From Evernia prunastri (Eukaryota; Ascomycota; Lecanoromycetes; Lecanorales; Parmeliaceae), in contig NKYR01000031.1 of NCBI GenBank assembly GCA_003184365.1, forward strand, positions 1-64,000: a DNA stretch of 64,000 nucleotides. Reading direction: 5' to 3'. Positions within the stretch are counted from its first letter, which is position 1, and every line of letters starts with the position of its first letter. This document shows, in pieces, positions 18,801-30,233 of the stretch. The translations under genes were made by a program, and so were the position numbers. The notes under the pieces are model-generated. The model ran no database searches. It saw only the letters and a list, made by a program, of their open reading frames with translations, and was not told where the DNA came from.

Positions 18801-21800
18801 TGGAACCATAACAAAAGGTACTGGCATGAGGTAAGACAGAGACAAGAAATGTTGATGTACATGTTTCCTCGACACGACCTCCTGGGAAGCAAAGTCTCCG
18901 ACTGCACTGTCCAGTCACCCGAATGGAAAAACGTCCTGACCGTGGAAGATGTGCCATGGCTCCGTGACCACAGTGTCCAGGACGTCATCATCTTTCCGAT
19001 GGCTGGCTACCTGTGCATGGCAATGGAGGCATGTCGACAGCAAGCCCGGTGGAAGGCCAAAACCTTTGATCAGGTGACCTTACAACACGTGAGTGTTCAG
19101 CGGCCCCTGAATATGTCAGATTCGGCCGCAGTAGAGCTTCGGCTCTCCTTGACACCGTGGAACGATGGCGCCTATTCTTACTCCGACAACTGGAGCCGAT
19201 TCAAGGTATCGTCTTGGGCCAGGGAAAGAGGCTGGCTAGATCATTGCAGCGGTGTAATAGCAGCTACACTTGCAGACGAGCAGAATCCAGTGTCTAGGCG
19301 GAACGAAAGTCAGGTCGGCCTCCAACATCATCTGGGGGACTTATCGGAGCTTAGGAGTCGCTGCAAAGAGTCCAGAGACGCAGATGACCTTTATCGGAGA
19401 TGCGACGCAGCCGGTTTCCATTTTGGGCCTACATTTCGACGGGTGCAGGAAGTACAGATGGGTCCTCCAGATGAAGGCACATACACAGTGACCGTCCCCG
19501 ATACTCTGACCTGCATGCCTTACAATCGCCAGTCCGACTATATCATCCATCCTATCAGCCTCGATGTTATCTTCCAAGGTTCGACGATGTTCCTGGGCGA
19601 GGAGAACCGCCCTGATGAGAAACCTTACATGCCAGTTTCGATTCGAGAGGTCACTGTAGCCGTAGGAATGGTGGAGGATCCCGGCTCCATCTTTCAAGTG
19701 CATGCCAGGACTACACTTCCCGATGCCTTCTCAAAGACACGATCTTTTGATTACGTTGCTCTTGATATGCAAAGGACTTCCCACCCCTGTGGTGTTGTCG
19801 CCAAGGGCGTTGTCGAGTCACCTGTTCCAGATGTTGAAATTGCCCAAGATGGAAAACCGAGATGCTTACGAACCCAATGGGAGCCAAGCATGTCCTTTCT
19901 CAAACAAGGTAATGCAGAGGCCATGTTGTCATTGCCGCCACCAAGGGATTATAATTCTCAAGGATCACGAAAATCCGAAGAGATGGGTCTTGAATACATT
20001 AAGCAAGCTTTGCGCCGCCAGATTGACGTTGAAGATATCCCTACGACACATCTACGAAAGCTTTACGCTTGGATGAGATCTAGGCTGTACGAAACCGATA
20101 GCGACTATACCAACGACGAGACGCACGGAAGTAATGGTGATGTTGCTAAAGGCAAAACGCCCATCGAGTCCATTGATGATGGTCCACACGTGGTAACAAG
20201 AAGTCTCAAGGGCGCAGGTGCCAACGGCGAAGTACTTGTCAAAGTCAATTGTGATGTTCCTTATGGCGAGGAGGACAATTCCAACAGTTATATTGCCAGC
20301 AAACTCCACCTTGGGCTATCGGTCCAAGATAGTACAGCCGACGGGAAAAACCCCAGTAGCGAAGTGCACACTCAACCCAACGGTGTTTGGGCTGACGATC
20401 AAGCGCTCGGGGGGACGGTGCCTGAAGTGGACATTCGCAAAAGATCCACTGGAAACCTCAACAGCACCTCAATATCGCATGACGAGTCCACAAATCCGGC
20501 CATGTTGTTAATGCGTCGTATTGGGCCTCAGCTCCCTGCCATACTCCGAGGTCAAATAGACCCGTCGGTATTGTTGCCTGAGGATGATCTCGTCAGCCGC
20601 TTCAATGAGGACTCCAAAGGCATGTCTCGGCTGTACTCTGCTGCGGCCACTTTCATCGAAAAGCTTGCCTTCCAAAGCCCAGTTCTGCGCATCCTTGACC
20701 TCTTTGGAGATGACACGTTGGCGACAGCATCAATTCTTGAAGGGCTCAGTACAGCTGCTGGGACCCTGTCTGGGTCCTTACAGTACGAGATTGCAGCAGA
20801 GTCAACAGATATACCAAAGAAGCTGGCTCCATGGGCACGCTTCCTCAAGCTAAGGATGTCTGATACAATCAAATCGCTATCCAGCCTAGGATTGGAAAAG
20901 AAATCTTATGACGTAATTATTGTAGCGGACAACGACATATCACGGAAAAAGAAGAAGCTGACCGACGTTCGTTCGCTGCTGAAGACTGGCGGGAGACTGA
21001 TCAATTTTCAGAATCATCGTGACAGGACTCGTACATCGCTGCTACCTCTTGCCACTCTTCCTGGCTGGTGGGCGGAAGATGAGGATGACCGCGACCGCGG
21101 TGCTAATGGTAAGACACACATCGATCTCATACTTACATTGTGATGCTCACTTGACCTGCTCTCGTGATAGGCTATGGTGAGGAATTCCAGAGCTGCAGTA
21201 TCCTGGAGGCATGCGGATTTCCGGGGGCCCCGATCACCGTTCACGCCAACAGCAACAAAAACCATGGTGACGCTAGAGTTGTTTTTATGACCGCCGGCGC
21301 CACTCCTCCAGATCACAGCCGCAAACTCGTTATCGTTGCTCAACGGCTTCCCCACGGGGTATCTAGAAGTCAGATCGAAGCAGCTGTTCAAGCGGCAGTA
21401 ATCGAATGGGTTGAGTTCGATCGACTAGCAGACATCGATCTCGAAGGGAAATATTGTATCGTTGTCGACAATCCGAACGAACACTATTTGACAAGGTTGA
21501 CGGCCGGGAGATTTGAGGCCATGAAGCGCTTCACCCAAGCCGCTGGCGTGCTCTGGATCACTGGTGGGCTGTTATCGCCGAACGCAGGGCTCGTTCGCGG
21601 ACTTGCCAGGACCCTTCGGGCGGAGTTCCAAATAGAAAAATTCGTGACACTTGCTCTCGAAGACTGGAATATGCCTGGAGACGATCTTGTGGAGGAGATT
21701 AGGGGAGTCATCGAGCGAGCATTCTACAGCGAAAACGCCGCAGCAGAATACGACAGAGAATTCGCTTTAAAGGATGGAATTTTGCATATTCCCCGGTTGG

Positions 21801-24154
21801 TCCACGACAATGTCACGAACCACAGCTTGACCAGAGAGACGCATGCAGAGTCGAAATATCTTCAATCGTTTTACCAGGAAGGCAGACCCCTCAGACTAAC
21901 AATTACTAATCCCGGATTCCTCGACACCCTGTCTTTCATCGATGATGATCGCTTGGCCTCACCACTGCCGGACGACGAGATCGAGATTGAGGTCAAAGCC
22001 TCGGGCCTCAACTTCAAAGACGTTATTCTTGCCCTTGGCCAACTACCTGGTTACTATCTTGGCCAAGAATGTAGCGGCGTTGTGACGAAAGCTGGCACCG
22101 GCGCGTCGAAGCTGGAGGTCGGTGATCGTGTCTGCGCAATCGCTGCAGGATCTATTGCCAACATCGCGCGATGCAAGACAGACTGCGCAGTAGAATTGCC
22201 AGACTCGATCTCGTTCCTTGATGGGGCCTCCATTCCGCTTATCTATTGCACCGCTCACTACTGTTTGGCCCATGTGGCAAAATTGAAGGCCGGCGAGACA
22301 ATCTTAATCCATGCCGCCGCTGGGGGTGTCGGTCAGGCTGGTATTATGCTAGCGCAAGCATTCAGGGCAAAGGTGTTGGCTACCGTCGGCAGCGAGGAGA
22401 AAAAGAGGTTCCTGATGCAGACATACGCTATTCCCGAAGACCAGATCTTCTACAGTCGTGATACATCATTTGTACGAGGGGTTATGGAAGCCACCGGTGG
22501 TAAAGGCGTGGACGTTGTTCTAAACTCTCTGGCTGGAGAACAACTGCGTGCCACCTGGAGGTGCATGGCACCCTTTGGTCGATTCATCGAGATCGGTAAA
22601 CGAGATATCACAACAAACATGTATCTCGAAATGGCTCCTTTCGAGAGCACCGTTAGTTTTGCTGGGGTCGATCTGGGTGATTTGATTCAGCTCCGACCAG
22701 AGACATTGCAAGAAGTGTTTGTGGAAGTCATGGATTTGATGCGCAGCGGTTCTGTCAACCCGGTCACGCCTGTGCACGACTTTGGCGTATCTGAAGTTGA
22801 GAAGGCATTCCGGTCGTTGCAAAGCGGTAAGCTCACAGGAAAAGTCGTGATCGCGCCTCGATCTGGTGACATGGTGATGGTGAGACTCCTCTTAGAATGG
22901 CTTGGAAAACTCTGACCACATTATTATAGGCATCGCGTCCGAAGAGTGAGCCGGCAATCCTTCGGGAGGACGTTTCCTACCTCATCACGGGTGGCACGGG
23001 TGGCATTGGTAGAGCCATCTGCTCTTGGATGGCAAATCACGGAGCCAAATACATTATTCTTTCTTCACGAAGTGGCAAAAAGCAAGCCGATACTATGGAG
23101 ATGGTGAAGGAGCTCGGGGCCCTAGGGGTCAAGGTAGAAGTTCACCAGTCAAATGTTGCTATTGCTGAAGATATGGGGCGATTGATATCAGACTACGCAA
23201 GGAGCATGCCTCGCATAGGTGGTGTCATTCACGGCGCCTACGTTAACAAGGTCAGTTGCTGAGAGAGTTCATCAAAAAAAAATGAAGGCTGAACCTAACG
23301 GACAGGACGTTGCTTTCGAGCTAGCGACATATCAAGACTGGGTCGATGTCGTGCAGCCCAAATTCCAAGGTGCTTGGAATTTGCACAACGCTCTCCTCGA
23401 TCATAAGCTCGACTTCTTCATCATGCTCTCCTCCGTTAGCGCTGTCATTGGAAACCGCGGTCAGGCAGCTTATGCAGCAGCCAACAGCTTTCTCGACGAC
23501 TTCGCCCATTACCGAGCATCTCAAGGTTTACCAGGCACGTCTATAAATCTCGGAGTTGTCAAGGAGATCGGTCATGTTGCCGAGCGACCGGAGCTACAAA
23601 AGAGACTCGAGTTACTGAGCGGAGACGTCGCGCTGTCCAAAGCAGACGTCTTGGCTCTGGTTAAACTTGCTATTGTAGGCGAGATCGATCAGCACGCAGA
23701 TCACCAATGTACTGCCGGTCTTAGTTTCGAGAACTACAGCTCGCAGGACCCGGCGTTCTACTGGGCCACTGATGCACGTTTCTGTCACCTCCGCCGTGGC
23801 ATGGGCGTCCTGGAAGACAAAGAATCCCGTTCGAACATCAGTACGAAGCAGGCATTGAAGAAGGCTCAGACCATGGAAAAGGCCGCAGAAATCACGACAA
23901 GCGCGCTGATCGGGAAATTCGCCGGCGTCTTGATCATTCCAGCCGAGGAAGTCAGCGTGAATAAGCCTGTTGCAGTGCTCGGGCTGGACTCATTGGTTGC
24001 GGTGGAGGTCAGAAGCTGGATTGCAAAAGAGATGGACGCGAAGATGAGCACAATGGAGCTGATGACTAGTTCCAGTATCAAGGCTCTTGCGGATGTGATT
24101 ATTGGGAGGTCGACCTCGCTTGAGGGATTGAGGTCGAAGGTTGAAGAGGCTTGA
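15825..24154 (+). CDS. Highly reducing type I polyketide synthase (KS-AT-DH-psiMT-ER-KR-ACP)
   Basis: Eight exons: 15825-16130, 16185-16576, 16622-17147, 17200-17280, 17334-21108, 21171-22879, 22930-23250 and 23306-24154. All introns are GT-AG and the joins keep frame, giving 2652 aa with no internal stop. The ATG at 15825 fits, with AIAIVGMACRFPG following. KS has DTACSSSLAAL (Cys near 190), EAHGTGT and KSNIGHLEA. AT has GQGAQW and GHSSGE (near 653). DH has WLRDHSV (His near 980) and HPISLD. The methyltransferase region (about 1510-1670) is degenerate: the SAM motif reads ILDLFGDDT instead of an LExGxGTG-type motif. ER (about 1946-2262) has HAAAGGVGQAG. KR has TGGTGGIGRA and Tyr in QAAYAAAN. 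ACP has LGLDSLVAVE (Ser near 2597). There is no thioesterase. It should iteratively make a reduced, unmethylated chain that needs release in trans. The product is unknown. Confidence 0.96.
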
Positions 24155-24323
24155 TTTTCGCTCTCTATGCAGGACTTGCGCTATCTTCTTTTGCATTGCT
24201 CTCCAAAGAGGCTCAATGACGAGGCAATGATAGACATTCTCAACGGCCATCTCTCTTTGAGCCACAACCCTAAGATGTAGTCTATGTGAGAGCCATCAAT
24301 AGATACTAACCGAGACGAAGTCT

Positions 24324-25687
24324 CTAATTTCCCCCATCGAGTTCCTTAAGCATAACTGCCTTCAGTGTCTGTTGGAACAAAACCGTATCCTTCTCGTCAT
24401 GGAAACTCTCATTGTAAACAAGATTCAGATTGAGTCGGTCTCTGAAAGTCCAGACGAAGCAAACGCACTGTCTGGTCACCACTTCAACTCCTACGGACAC
24501 GCTTTGGACCTCCAATCTTCTATCCGGCGTTCCCTTTACGCGCTCAACAAGACTTTCGGCGGTACCGATGCTGCTGATATCGACATCGCTGGGAGGGTCT
24601 TGGGGTTGTGGCATGTTGCGCATTAGGTTACCCAAGCCAAGTGCATACTCCCTGTGCGAGTCGATATACCCTTTGCTCAAGCCTTTACGACACTCATCGT
24701 TGTAGGCTTTAGCGTTGTCGGCCCAGGAGGCTGAAGCAGGCACAGTCTTCATCCAACCGGTCGTATAGAGGCCGCTCGCATACGCAGGAGTGGAGTATGG
24801 CTTCGGCAGATAGGGGCGGACGCTGAAGCGAACGGTGCTGGTGTAATGCTTCTTCTTGTTCTCTACAGAGGCGAGTGCATGATTCGTTGCGGCAACAGAA
24901 GCGTGCACAGCGGAGGTTACGGAGAAATCTCTCGCTTTGCACTGACTGATGATGAAGTTTGTTTCCGAGATGCTGAAAACGAAGCGGGAGGAGCGCGTGC
25001 CGCTAGGCAGTGTGGTGGCTTCACCTTTGTAGAGAATGCCTACCGCGTCAGCTGCTTCATAGAACGTCTCGACGCACTTTTGGCTGAGAGCTTTGATGGC
25101 ATCGGTAGGTGCGATGGGGATATTTGCTGCATCCTCGGCGCAAGCCGAGCGGTTTCATCACCCCAGACAAGCGTGTTTGGATCTGGGAGAGCGGGTCTCG
25201 TGACGAGGTCAAAAAATGCATCGAGCAGGAGCAGCACGCCTACACCATCCGTCCGCCAGTGTGCCGTGTGGCCTAGGGTCTCCCCAGATTTGGGTAGGTA
25301 TGTGAGGGTTGCATAGGGGCCGGGCTTGATGTCTGGAATGAGATCGTCGGCAGTCTTATTCTCAATCACGTGAAAGGTCTCGGCAGTCCATTGGTTGAGA
25401 GTGTGTACGTTTGGGACAGTATATATGAGCGATTTGTCGTCCATAGTCTGAACGGCTATGCTTGGATGATGAAACCGTAGGATCTTCCAGGCCTTCAGAA
25501 AGAGCGGTGGGAGGTCTTCATTCGCGAGAGAGCCCGTGGCAACAATGGAGGCGATAGAATTGATAGCCCAGTGCTCACGGCCTACGGGGTGACCTAGATC
25601 TCCGGCTAACTTGATGAAAGTTTCCTTAGCGGACTTTGCTGTGTAGAAGTTACCGTATATATACCGTGCATATACGAGTTTTTTTTT
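24324..25687 (-). pseudogene. Tri3/condensation-type acyltransferase, frameshifted and 5'-interrupted
   Basis: The minus frame has the HxxxDG motif as GHTAHWRTDGVG, preceded by KAWKILRFHHPSIAV and followed by a WGDETARL segment. This is the layout of the trichothecene 15-O-acetyltransferase (Tri3)-like acyltransferases often found beside fungal PKSs. Near 25135-25150 homology jumps to another frame (EDAANIPIAP, then SVTSAVHASVAATN, then WADNAKAYNDE) that runs to the stop at 24324. No intron fits, so this is a frameshift or an assembly error. At the 5' end the frame runs without any ATG into a poly-A stretch and a stop at 25688-25690. That end coincides with a 257-bp segment flanked by an 11-bp direct repeat. 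Convergent with the PKS, 170 bp from its stop. I judge it inactive unless the frameshift is a sequencing error and a spliced start exists. Confidence 0.75.
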
Positions 25688-25926
25688 TCAATACGTATCA
25701 AAAAGTTAGGTAACTACGTGACATCGAGTAAAATGGCTCGCTGGAACTTTCCTGGAGCAACTTCTGACCAAGGCATCTCGACGAGTATCAGGATAGAAAC
25801 CTAGAATTTTGCCTTGTCAACAAGTAATTTTTTGCTCAGCTTCAGCAAGACGGTTTCCTCATCTTCTGCTCAAGTGCTTATGAAGGACTCTCACCCCACA
25901 CGCGCACGCGTCAAAAGTTACCGTAT
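25648..25926. repeat. 257-bp segment flanked by 11-bp direct repeats
   Basis: AGTTACCGTAT occurs at 25648-25658 and 25916-25926 in the same orientation. Read on the minus strand, the enclosed 257 bp carry a run of ten A near one end, which could suggest a target-primed (SINE/LINE-like) insertion. If one repeat copy plus the segment is removed, the acyltransferase frame upstream continues open for several codons. No coding content inside. Confidence 0.4.
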
Positions 25927-26162
25927 TTACGTTCAGTTTTAAAACCGTACTAATCGTAATTACAAGGTATTAGAAGGTTTCGCGTTCATCGATGCACAGC
26001 GGGGTTTGCAGCACCCACCACTGTCACCACATGATCACGGCGAATTCACTTGCGGTAACTTCTCACAATTCTGGAAGTGTAGAGGTCATTCAACGTCGCG
26101 CGAAGAATTGATATGACATCGCTGCTACAAAGAGGGATTCAGTAGCCCAGAGCAATCCAGAG
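25927..26162. other. Intergenic, upstream of dehydrogenase
   Basis: Non-coding sequence between the acyltransferase relic and the divergently oriented dehydrogenase. It presumably holds the dehydrogenase promoter; no clear TATA box seen. Confidence 0.4.
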
Positions 26163-27305
26163 ATGGATATTGACGGGATTGCGCTTGTCGCAGGAGCGGG
26201 TAAGGCCAATTCCAGAGAGATACCTTTTCTGTGACTCCGCAATTGCCCTTTCGCAGAGATGGCTAGCACCCCTTTCATCCGATTTGTCGAAAAGAATAGT
26301 ACACTCAACTCCTATCTGACAGGCAGCGGCATCGGCCGCGAGGTTGCCTTGACCCTGGCTTCTCGTGGAGCCCATACAGTTGTCTGCGCAGACATCAACA
26401 TGGAAGCTGCGAAACAGACTACCGAGATGAGTCAATCTCGCAAGGCCGAGCATCTTACGGACTACAAAGTGCACGCCCTACATGTTGACGTGAGAGATGA
26501 GGATAGTGTTCAGCAGATGGTTAAGGAGACTAAATCGCTCTGCGGCCGGATAGATTACTTCGTGAGCACTGCTGGCGTAAGTTAAAGTCAAGTCGGTTGC
26601 AATTGGATATGCAGTCTGTGTTACATTACAATTCCTTCACCGTCTGTGCTGCGTACAGATAACAATGTTTTTGGCATAGATTGGCGTCTCCGATCAGAAG
26701 GAAATCAGCTCGATGCCACTCGAGGACTATCGTCGGTTGGATGAAGTCCACAACCTAGGCTCTTTCTTATGCTTGCGAACAGTCCTCCAGACTATGCTAC
26801 AGCAAGTACCGAGGCCCATGCCTGTCGCTGGTCGACCAACAGTAGCCTCTCCTCGGCACATGAGCAGAGGCTCCATCGTCATACTCACATCACTTGCATC
26901 AGAGGGTACATTCCTGGGTGTGGGAAACTACGTTGCGGCAAAGCATGCCGTTAAGGGGCTTGTGCAGACAGCAGGTTTGGTGCACTAAGTTGAGCATCAA
27001 AGATCGAAAGGCCAGCTGACGACATCTATAAAGCTATTGAGAACGCCAGCAAAGATATTCGCATTAATGCGGTTGCACCATCCTATGTATCTGGTCCAAT
27101 GATGAACAAATTCCTGGGCGAGGTTCCAGAGCTCAACGCTTCATTGCTAGGAGACCTAGCTATGCGACGACTAGTTGATCCAGAAGAAGTCGCAGACGCA
27201 GTAGTCTTCCTGGCCTCCACTTCGGCAAGCTATGTCAACGGCCATACTCTGATCGTTGATGGAGGTTCTTCGCTTCAGCTGGCTAACAGGCCTTTCAGTG
27301 ATTGA
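26163..27305 (+). CDS. Short-chain dehydrogenase/reductase (classical SDR)
   Basis: Four exons: 26163-26199, 26323-26576, 26680-26974 and 27034-27305. Joins are in phase, giving 285 aa. The cofactor-binding motif AGAGSGIG spans the first intron, followed by CADINMEAAK, where the Asp suggests NAD(H) preference. Other features are a degenerate NNAG (STAG), the catalytic Ser region VILTSLASEG, and the catalytic YVAAK. The C-terminus reads YVNGHTLIVDGGSS, normal for the family. The enzyme oxidises an alcohol or reduces a ketone; in this position it is probably a tailoring enzyme for the polyketide. Introns of 123 and 103 nt are longer than others here, so an alternative splice site is possible. 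All catalytic residues are present. Confidence 0.9.
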
Positions 27306-27639
27306 CAAAGGATGGCCGAGATGCATGCCAAGTAATTCCATGTCACGTAAATTGTCTCTGCCTAACCTTGTTGAGAGTGCCAATCTGGCTGAGCAGAAGG
27401 CGTATATCTGGCTTACTAGGCGCTCTACATAAAATACGCGCTGTTCGGCCCAAGAAGCCATCGCAGTGCTAGACATTAAGCCGTAAGCTGATGTGGTTTT
27501 TACAAGGAATCGGCTACTCCAGTCCCTCCAGCGTCAGAAACATTCCGTTATTACCCATAGTAATACTTTGAGGTTGGCCACACATGGTCGTTCATGTTAT
27601 CGGAAATTGATACGCGTCTCTAAGCGAAAAAGGGTTGCA
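27306..27639. other. Intergenic, nothing recognised
   Basis: Sequence downstream of the dehydrogenase up to the second TIR element copy. No gene or structured repeat seen. Confidence 0.4.
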
Positions 27640-28040
27640 GACTAGGAAAATCGCCGTTCACTTCATGTCTAATCCAGCCGTAGGTAAAACAAATTACGGA
27701 TTCTCATACAGTTCTATCAACTTGTTTGGGTTGTCTTCCCATCTAATGTGGTTAAGTGCGTACTCTGCTTCATTTGATGATATAATGATTTAGGAATTGT
27801 ATCAAATGTTCTGGATATTTTAGGGCCATAGCCCATAAAAGAAATATTTTGTCACTAAAATTTCCTAAACAAATCCTTTTACTTACAATAAATCGAAATT
27901 CTGATATCTTCAGTTCTTATGATATTGTATTCATTGATAGAAGGATTCGGATTTTTCTGGTCTATTGCCCCACTAAGAAACACGTAACATTGCTATAGAC
28001 GGTTCAATTTTTGGAGGATGGTGAATTTTGACGCCGGCGG
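27640..28040. mobile_element. TIR element copy 2 (uninterrupted)
   Basis: About 400 bp colinear with 9386-9565 plus 10501-10770. The right end (GGATGGTGAATTTTGACGCC) is an approximate inverted copy of the left end of copy 1. It has no coding capacity and is degenerate, with many point differences between copies. Same orientation as copy 1. Boundaries are approximate and I found no certain TSD. Confidence 0.6.
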
Positions 28041-28979
28041 TGGTCGTTTGTCTCCTATCTGGAACCTGCAGACTAGTGGATGGGGCTGTATACAAATCGA
28101 AGGCGAGTGTCGAGCTTGGGATGTGTTGAGCCAGATCTTCCGGTTGCACAGCTAATCCAGCTACATTTAGTATTCACATATCATTGCGTACAGTCACCAA
28201 AACAGTTGGAATCGTGTAGATATTTTTGCGGGGTCTTAACACCGGGGCTAGCTACCTGAAGAGGCATATGCAGTCCCCCCAGTGCTAAGCAAATCCTACG
28301 CTTGTTCAGCTACCTGGAGTTCAGTCTTCGCCACATCATCGCCAAAATACGTGATCTGAACAATGTGTAGATATACATGATTGGCCTATTACAGGCCGAG
28401 GTAAACCATCGAATAGAGGCCGTCATAGGCGTAGTCTCGTACCTCAGCGCTAGAAAAACACCCATATCTACAGCGACATGCCTGGGAGTGATGATAGCTA
28501 GCTAAACGAATAAATACAGGCGTGGAAGGATGGGAATAAAATGTGCAAATGCTCTAAATGAGAGGAATCGATTGAAGAGACAATTGCCCGTGGGGTGGCA
28601 TGGTCTTTGTAGGCCATTCCACACAAAAATGGGGTGCGAATCCCCACTCTGCCATGGCCTCTCGCTAACCTGAAACAATGCAATGCACATGCGTCATGTG
28701 CATGCGCGAAGTATAGCGATATTTGGTGTGAGCGACTAACCCCCAGCCCCGCTGTGGCGACATATTGCGGGCCTGCAGGCCTACTATGCGAAATAGCTAT
28801 GCAGCGCGAAAATGCCATGTTATGCGACCGACTAAGCCCCAGTCCCACTGTGGCGAGTAGGCCCAAGGCTTCTAGCACTTCTCTTGTTGGCTGAAAATGT
28901 TAGATTTGCGGAAAGGCACCAACGGTCACTGCTTTACCATTAGCTCTTTGCGGATTGGTTCTGAGCAATGATACTTTTG
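28041..28979. other. Gene-poor stretch with a short duplicated segment
   Basis: No gene supported. Two related segments near 28730-28765 and 28822-28860 share CGACTAA-CCCCAG-CCC and CTGTGGCGA, so a unit of roughly 90 bp seems to have been duplicated in tandem and diverged. A 126-codon minus frame across it is a by-product of the repeat. Confidence 0.4.
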
Positions 28980-30233
28980 GCCAACATGGTATGGACCAGG
29001 ACAACTGTATTGGGAGAAAGCATGACGCTTTTCAACGATAGCTATGAAGTACTTGGAGGAAGTGTCTCATGGCATGAGTGGAGCTCCGAAGATGGATTCT
29101 TGCTTCTCGACCTCTACGCAGGCATGATTAGGAAAACGTTGTTCCACATAAGTTCTGGGTCATATTCTGCTGCAGCGCTTGCAGTTTCGGCAGATTTGGC
29201 CCACAAACGCTCTTGGCCTTCTCCTCTTCTCCGGCTGAGATATAGAGGGCCGTGATATCCCTCTGTCCATGGGTTAGAGCTCCAGGTGGTCAAAGATATG
29301 CCATCATAATCTGGAAATTGCCATCACCGGTTTCCAGGGAGATGTTTTGCATCTTATTGACCAGAGATATACATGTCTTTAACTCATCAGGGCCGAAGAG
29401 AAGTATTGGTCTGTAGTGTGCGAGATAGTGTGAGACTTCCGTCACATTATGCCGAGGGGGCTGACGTACGAGAAGACCGGCCCTTGCTTATTGACTCGGA
29501 ACTTGAACCTTGTGGCAACTCCAAAGTTCCCACCTCCTCCCTGGACGGCCCGGAACAGATCAGTGCTCTCGTCATCCGACACGCCCACAATCTTGCCCCT
29601 GGCCAGTACCAGACGAGCGGACAATAGATTGTCCAACCCAAGGAAACCCCAATGCCGCCACCTAGGGTAAGCCCACCAATGCCTTCGAAAGTTAGCAACC
29701 TGCTCTTCAACTTGTCATCCAGTAGTAGCCTCTCATCTATTTCATTGAGAGCTCCAAATACGGCAGAAAGGCCTTCGGCTTCACGTCGCTATTCCACATC
29801 TCGCGCGATATAGCGACTGTGGGCGTTACAGTCGTTACGTCTTTGGCAAATGAAACCTCCCTCATCTTCCCTAGGTCTAGCGTTTATATCAATATAGCCG
29901 TACTTGCAAGTTTACGAATTTGGATTACTAGTGACCATTTTCGTATAAGAGCTCGCTCAATGGCAAGGTTGCTTTCGGCCGGCAACTGCGACGTCAAGGT
30001 AATGCTTTATAATCAATAGGATGCTTTTAACGATATCTTCCTCATCTTCGACGAAGACCAAAATGTTCTGGCAGTAGCAATCAGATTAGCATCTAACGGG
30101 GAGCGTTTCATCTGTGGCGATACCACACTGTCGCCTTAATGGGGAACTCGTTCCATCGCTTCACGGCGGCATCGTACTCTGCTTTAGAAGGTTCACTTTT
30201 AGTCACGACTGTGCCTTTGATCGGGTATCCCAT
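28980..30233 (-). pseudogene. Decayed BBE-type FAD-linked oxidoreductase
   Basis: Scattered over three frames are the landmarks of a berberine-bridge-enzyme-like FAD oxidase in the right order. They are a start MGYPIKGTVV near 30233, DAAVKRWNEFPIK, VFVEDEEDIVKS, LDVAVAG, an SRE(M)WNSDVKPK region, EGIGGLTLGGGIG near 29690, then DNLLSARLVLARGKIVG, and finally DLFRAVQGGGGNFGVATRFKF near 29530. At least five stops and several frame changes separate them, and the FAD-anchoring segment is lost. C-terminal traces continue to about 29000. Such enzymes oxidise alcohols or form rings in many fungal pathways. It was probably a member of the PKS cluster and is clearly non-functional now. Left boundary is approximate. 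Confidence 0.85.

Noticed and set aside
28498..28878. 126-codon minus-strand frame
   Set aside because: Produced by a short duplicated DNA segment; both halves repeat the same phrase and no protein family matches.
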